From: Welwitschia mirabilis
Lineage: Eukaryota; Gnetophyta; Gnetopsida; Welwitschiales
Assembly: GCA_051453625.1 (NCBI GenBank)
Contig: JBOZIK010000001.1
Coordinates: 285,737,017 to 285,801,016 of the forward strand
Length of the DNA: 64,000 bases
Direction of reading: 5' to 3'
A program made the translations under genes and the position numbers. Shown in pieces: positions 59,174 through 64,000 of the stretch. Each line of letters begins with the position of its first letter. Position 1 is the first letter of the stretch. Under the pieces are notes generated by a model, which saw only the letters and a program-made list of their open reading frames with translations, was not told the origin of the DNA and did not search any database.

Positions 59174-60010
59174 TCATTTAGATGATGCAGATGAATGACA
59201 TCCTTTATTAAGTAGATTCTTAGTTGATCTCACATGTTGTACTTCTTTCCAATTTAAGGGTTTTACTTCTTTATGCTCATAATTGAAACTATCAATTCCT
59301 AATTGATTATATTTTATTTCATCAAATTTGAAATAATTTAAACTATTTATTTCAGTTGAATTATCATAGAAAGTTATATTACATAGCATTAATAATCTCT
59401 CTTTAATTTTGTGATGTTTTAAAAATAAAGTTGGTTTAACTTCTTCTTTTAATTTCCACTCGTCTCCTGTATCTTTCTTAGTTACATTATAAACTCTAAT
59501 AGTAAACTTCTTATTACCTATGTAACATTCCATTATTCTAGTCCATGTGTTTATGATGTAGTAGACAGTTCAATAAAGGCTCTTTCTAAGAGTAGTAGGT
59601 AACCACCATTATGTTATACTTCAATAATAACCACATCTAAGAGGTATAAGGATTATTCTACTTAGATGACTAATTCTTTAATGATTCCTAAGGGTTTCTT
59701 AATCAAACTATCAGCTAAGTCTAAGATGATTCATTTAGGTTTACTTCTACTTTTTAACCCAAGCCTTGCATATGTGAAGGGGCATGATTTTTACACTTTA
59801 TTCTATACCTATTAGGAATTTGCTAATTATTTTATTCCCTTTCAAAGTAATACTAACTATTTCTACCCTAGGATCTTTAAACTTAGAACACTTTTGCATG
59901 ACTAAATTGAAGATAGATTATGTAAGGAAGATCTTACTGGAAATGGTACATTTTTATTTTCTTCTAACTTGGTATTTCCACAACTTAACATACTTAGGAC
60001 TTCTTTTTAT
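59174..60010 (-). pseudogene. E4 aspartic protease relic and following linker
   Basis: On the minus strand, 59700-59900 gives CSKFKDPRVEIVSITLKGNK, KFLIGIE.SVKIMPLHICKAW, then LADSLIKKPLGIIKELVI and, near 59570, a LLLERA segment. This is the Athila order KFKDPGSF.IPC.IG...F..ALCDLGASINLMP..., LADRS.K.P.GIIEDVLVKV, LILGRPFL....A. The catalytic DLG is replaced by a segment with a stop. The open frame 59533-59174 (MECYIGNKKFTIRVYNVTKK) sits where the family has V..GEL.LRV...KV.FNVF, so it is the protease-RT linker, not a separate gene. Confidence 0.82.
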
Positions 60011-60830
60011 CAGAGTTTTCAAAAGGATAAGTTGATGCTTACATCTTGCATTAAGACTTTCAATTATTTATCATAAGTAGGATTTGTGTCTAGTTTATCA
60101 AGCTAAGGGATAGCTGGTTTCTTTTCTTTATTTTCTTATGAAGAATTTTTCATGATATGATTATATTCTAAATTTGAATGGAATTTATATCCTTTTAAGA
60201 CTTTCACATCATCCTATTCCTTATCTTTCTCATCACTCTAAGCCTCATGGATAGACAGTGTTGTATCAATTCCATTTCTAGTTATTACCTTTTACTTTGG
60301 TTCTTAATGGTTGTGTTAATACTTTTTTATATTTTTTTCAACTCCTTTATTGAGTCTCTAAGTAAATTACTCTAACTTTATCAAAAATTTGAGGTACCTA
60401 GTTTAAAGTTGGAGTTACTTGGTTCACAATTTAATTTCTTAAATCTATTTTCAAAAGGTTGAAAATTTGATTATCCACTCATTTTTTATTGATATCATGA
60501 TTGATTCTTAAAGTTAGAAGGCCTTTGGTTGAAGGCATATACTTTCTTATACATCATCTCTTTACATGTTGGCAATAAGAGATATTACTTTATTGAATGA
60601 GAGTTGTCTTTACATAAATCACATGTTGAAATTATGTTTTTCTTATTTACTTCTTTTGCATCAAATATAACATGAGTATAATTCTCCAAAGTAGTAGTGA
60701 AATCCTTAATTACATTAGTTGAATCAAGTTGCTCTTCCTTCTTATCATTTCTTATTTCCTTAACATCTTTTATGATTTGGCCTATGGTTAGATTCTCCCT
60801 AAAAGTTGGCTTTGATCAAGTTTAACTTAT
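60010..60830 (-). other. E4 gag-protease linker, poorly readable
   Basis: Decayed sequence between gag and protease. Minus-strand pieces such as DVKEIRNDKKEEQLDS (near 60740) read as coding but match no motif I know. Confidence 0.45.
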
Positions 60831-61340
60831 CTCTATTAGTTCTTCTAATAATTGCCATGCTTCATCTAGAGTTAAGTACATCATGTTGCCATCACAAGTA
60901 AAATCTATAAGTTATTTTGTTTCACTATTTAATCCATTGTAAAAATAATTTATTAGCTCTCCCCTAGTAAATTCATCAATAGAGTCGGAATGAATAGCTA
61001 TGATAAATCTCTCATAAGTTTTGACATAATTTTCATGGAATTATTATTGAAAGCTGATAACTTTATTTCTTCTTTTCCTCATGGTACTTTCACTCACAAA
61101 TATCTTAATGAAAGTTTTTTACACTTGATTTTATAACTTAAGGCTCTTGTGTAAAATGGTTCTAAGAAAAAGTTTACCTTTTCCTCTAAGTGTAATTAGA
61201 AAGATGATCATGTAAGTTCTACCATTAACTTGTTTCTTCCCATTCCTTTGGGTAAGCATAAGCTAATCTATATTAGCTAGATGTTAAAATGAATTCTCAT
61301 CACACTCTTCCAAAAATAATGAGTAGGTACTCAAGTTCTT
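60830..61340 (-). pseudogene. E4 gag relic
   Basis: On the minus strand, 60840-61060 reads VKTYERFIIAIHSDSIDEFT, RGELINYFYNGLNSETK and LIDFTCDGNMMYLTLDEAWQ then LLEEL. The family has E.WERFK.L...CPHH......IQ.FYNGL....R..IDAA.GG..M.KT..EA..L.E.M. The preceding piece (61080-61180) FFLEPFYTRALSYKIKC corresponds to FPFSL...A..WL. Gag builds the virus-like particle. Stops and one shift are present but the core is well kept. Confidence 0.88.
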
Positions 61341-62194
61341 AAGTCCTACATCATCTCTAGGAGGCAACTCAAAAGGATTTTAGATTTTGTGTTTTCTAAT
61401 AGCTATTAAATCTCTAAGCATAACATTTACATTTAAATTAGATGTTCTTGACATGATTTCTACACTAAGTAAAACTAATTTCTTAAGTTTTTGCATAGAT
61501 GAAAAAGAAACAAAATGATTTTCTTCTATTCTATTATTCTCACAATCTTGTTTTAAAAAGTTTAATTTTTAAATAATAAAAGTAAAAAAGTTTTCTTCTT
61601 CAATTTTTAAAATTCTTTAATCCTTTTACGTACGTAGGGTATGCATACATAGATTTTGCTCATACTTGAATGAATCTTGATGTTCTTCTCTATCAGGCTC
61701 TGCTCCCTTTGATATTTTATCTTATTACTAGAATTCACCATATCCCCGCATACTTAAAGAATGCATAAACCTATTAGTGAAATGTCATCTATATCATTGT
61801 TTAAATAATATAACTAGATGACCACTTATTCAGAGATAAATTATAAAAACAAAGAAAATTAAATTGTAGAAAATAGAAAAAAAAAAATAATCCACTATCA
61901 TTCACTTGTCATCTAGATGACAAATGGGACGAAATCAAATTTATTATACTATTAAAACTAGAAAACCTAGTGGAAAAAATCAAATAACTGAAAACCCTAA
62001 TTATAGACTATCAATTACTTGTATCATCTAGATGATAAAGGGGAAGACAATGATTATTAAGCTATTAAAAAAAATACAAAAATAAACGTATGAAATCTAA
62101 AATAAAAATAAAACTCTACTTTAAATAAATAATCTAAATTAAGATTCAAGGTAATTATTTGATATAATGATAATCCTCTAGCTCTATATGGCCT
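61340..62194 (-). other. E4 5' leader with palindromic TCATCTAGATGA repeats
   Basis: About 61892-62003 and 62004-62100 are two related units, each with a perfect palindrome: ttgtcatctagatgacaa (61906-61923) and tatcatctagatgata (62022-62037). The rest is AT-rich; the gag start cannot be fixed. Confidence 0.6.
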
Positions 62195-62212
62195 TTCCCA
62201 GTGATGGCATTA
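62195..62212 (-). other. E4 primer-binding site, decayed tRNA-Asp type
   Basis: The minus strand reads TAATGCCATCACTGGGAA against TGGCGCCGTTGCCGGGGA. Nearly all differences are transitions. It starts 3 bp inside the 5' LTR. Confidence 0.78.
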
Positions 62213-62215
62213 AAA

Positions 62216-63445
62216 TGTTGCAGTGCAAATTTATGTAATTCTTAAGTCTTTAGCTTATCCCTATTAATCACAAATACTTGCACAAAAATACATGCTAGTA
62301 TAGTGGGAATTAATATGAATATCATAATCCATTAAAGAAGCTAGGCTAAATGTTAGAGAATTCATTTAGCGAAGTATTTTTAGTTTTTTTCAATTAAGTA
62401 AATGAAATAAGAATAATGTAGAAATAAAATGCAAGATAAATGCTAATGTAATGCTAATAAATTAGATGTAAATGAAATAATTCTAAGTACTAGATCTATT
62501 CTATTACTAATCTATTACCACCAAGGCTGACCGTTATAATCTAGACTAATTAGTAAATGACTGTCACTTAATCTTAACTAATGCAAGCTATAAGGTACAT
62601 CAAAATATAATAGAATTAAATGCAACTAGTACAACTATGAAAATGTAATATAAAACAAAATCATTTCCTAAATTACTTATCTCAACCTATTGTGACATAA
62701 GTTGTTCTCATGATCTATATCAACTATAAAGCTATTACAAAATTATAATTGACATAAATCATAAGGGAAATACAGTCAATAGAAATAAAGTAACCTTTTA
62801 TTAATTAATATTAGACATCCACTTAAAAAGTAGTAGAACCTTAATGAAGGATAATGGTCCAACACTAAAGAAAAATCCTCTTTATAGATAAGATGGACCT
62901 CTTACCCTTAGGTCTTCTATCACAAGGTTTTAGGTACAATAGCTGGTAAAAGTGGATTGAGGGAAAAAGGGTATTTATATTTCTACATGGAACACTCTTG
63001 AAATGAAACCCTAGAACCCAAATGGGCATGTAACCCAATTATAAAGATAATAAATTATATTCATGTACTATATAACATTAATGTCATCTGGAATGTTATC
63101 TGGATGACTTTGGGGATGACACCATATTATGAAGAATGATTCTTCATCTTCCAATTGTAGTTCATGTTAGCATCCAAATGTATAGTCATCTAGATGACTA
63201 TGTGAATGATATCCTCTTAAGCTCTCTAGCTAAGGAAAATAATCCTCCTAAATCATTAAATTCTACCTCAAAATGCTAAGTATTAGAACCTTTCTAAGAT
63301 GCCTTAAAATACATCAAGAATTATGTGTTTTTATGATTGTCCCATTGAATATTCATAATCATTAGAACTCCATATAAACCTATATAAATATTCTACAAAA
63401 TTACTCAAAATACCCCTTAAATATGTACAATTTGACATCATAACA
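62216..63445 (-). repeat. E4 5' LTR
   Basis: Partner of 52550-53788, starting tgttgcagtg and ending catcataaca. It contains the 20-bp palindrome atagtcatctagatgactat (63182-63201), which is disrupted in the other LTR. Confidence 0.93.
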
Positions 63446-64000
63446 AGATATCATCCATCCTATCATCTAGATAACCACATGAAGGATAGTAAGAATAGTA
63501 AGTTGGATAGGTTTTAAATGTTAAGGATTAGTTATAACCAATGTCCACTATTATCATCTTGATAACATAGGAAAATGATAATTAACTATTTATTAAGAAT
63601 TTAATCTCATTATAACAAAATTTAATTTTGGTCATTCCTTTTTACATCACAACCTTTGGCCCAACCAACTATCGAGCATAATTTATAAATAGATCCCGTG
63701 GATCACATTTCACCATATTTTTATACATCGTAATCTTGTAATGAATTAGAGATCAAAGGGGTAAATGAAATAATCTAAGCTTATGAGAAAGACATCCTTG
63801 ATGTTGGACTATGATTCTTACAGTAAGAAAATTTTTCTTGTAAGTAGATGTATAACAATTTGATTGATTAATAAAGATTAACTAAATTGTGTTTCTTTCA
63901 TTAAAATTCTACTTTATTCCTTATGATTCACATTAATTACAATTTAGTGATATTATTATAATTGATATGTACCATAAGGACTAATCTAAGTAATACTAGA
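63446..64000. other. Right flank of E4, unassigned
   Basis: AT-rich with no gene seen. Near 63463 it contains tcatctagataacca, again related to the E4 palindrome family. From 63640 the sequence changes character (caacctttggcccaaccaac, atagatcccgtggatcac) and looks like the start of a different LTR or leader. Confidence 0.4.

Larger units (their letters stand above)
52550..63445 (-). mobile_element. E4: structurally complete Athila-type Ty3/gypsy element
   Basis: LTRs of 1239 bp (52550-53788, 3' LTR) and 1230 bp (62216-63445, 5' LTR) align along their full length. A purine tract (53789-53801) borders the 3' LTR and a tRNA-Asp type PBS (62195-62212) borders the 5' LTR. In between, on the minus strand, are gag (60830-61340), PR (59174-60010), RT (58090-59010), RNase H (57600-58090) and INT (56600-57420). 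All are disabled. Flanking 5-mers (ggcgt and agata) do not match, so the target duplication has decayed or the ends recombined. Confidence 0.92.

Noticed and set aside
52545-63450. Target-site duplication for E4
   Set aside because: The flanking 5-mers ggcgt and agata do not match, so none is claimed.
1-64000. CRISPR arrays, bacterial operons, rRNA or tRNA genes
   Set aside because: No regular spacer-repeat array, no Shine-Dalgarno-led gene series and no cloverleaf or rRNA sequence was recognised; the tandem repeats found are within LTR elements.

Overview
This window is a plant intergenic repeat block. It is strongly AT-rich by eye, has no intact gene and no bacterial-style layout, and is filled with decayed LTR retrotransposons of the Ty3/gypsy superfamily. 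The protein relics (gag, protease, reverse transcriptase, RNase H, integrase), the tRNA-type primer-binding sites and the LTR structure are typical of seed plants. The Athila/Tat-type pol motifs and one small plant TPR-like gene relic fit this. The species cannot be fixed from the sequence. Four runs of N (18979-19832, 30984-31011, 36637-37420, 44144-44983) are assembly gaps.

Layout. (E0) 1-7069, minus strand: a chromovirus-type gypsy element whose 3' half is off the left edge. Its 5' LTR is 6686-7069 with an initiator-Met type PBS at 6672-6683. Its leader is split by a foreign plus-strand segment (about 3100-6640) holding a degenerate minisatellite, a TATA box and an unrecognised reading frame. 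(E1) 8781-50241, plus strand: an Athila/Tat-type element with LTRs 8781-9742 and 49287-50241. It is interrupted by (E2), about 17815-47882, plus strand, with very long LTR-like repeats ending at 23660 and 47882. E2 is in turn interrupted by (E3), 28556-41531, minus strand, which landed inside the E2 integrase and is flanked by the 5-bp target duplication ATTAT. (E4) 52550-63445, minus strand: a structurally complete Athila-type element with two LTRs of about 1.23 kb, PBS, gag, PR, RT, RNase H and INT.

The nesting gives a relative order of insertion: E1, then E2, then E3. A separate segment of about 2.9 kb (18095-21000), flanked by about 175-bp direct repeats, sits inside the left E2 LTR and carries a broken copy of a TPR-like host gene (20052-20538, minus).

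All coding relics are disabled. Many in-frame stops sit where glutamine is expected (CAA/CAG read as TAA/TAG). Catalytic Asp codons often read as Asn, and Cys or His codons as Tyr. This is the transition pattern expected from deamination of methylated cytosine in long-silenced repeats. Nothing here looks like an active multi-gene system. The most informative content is the exactly readable three-level nesting, the gene-fragment segment, the foreign plus-strand segment in the E0 leader, and several families of short palindromes and tandem repeats inside LTRs and leaders.
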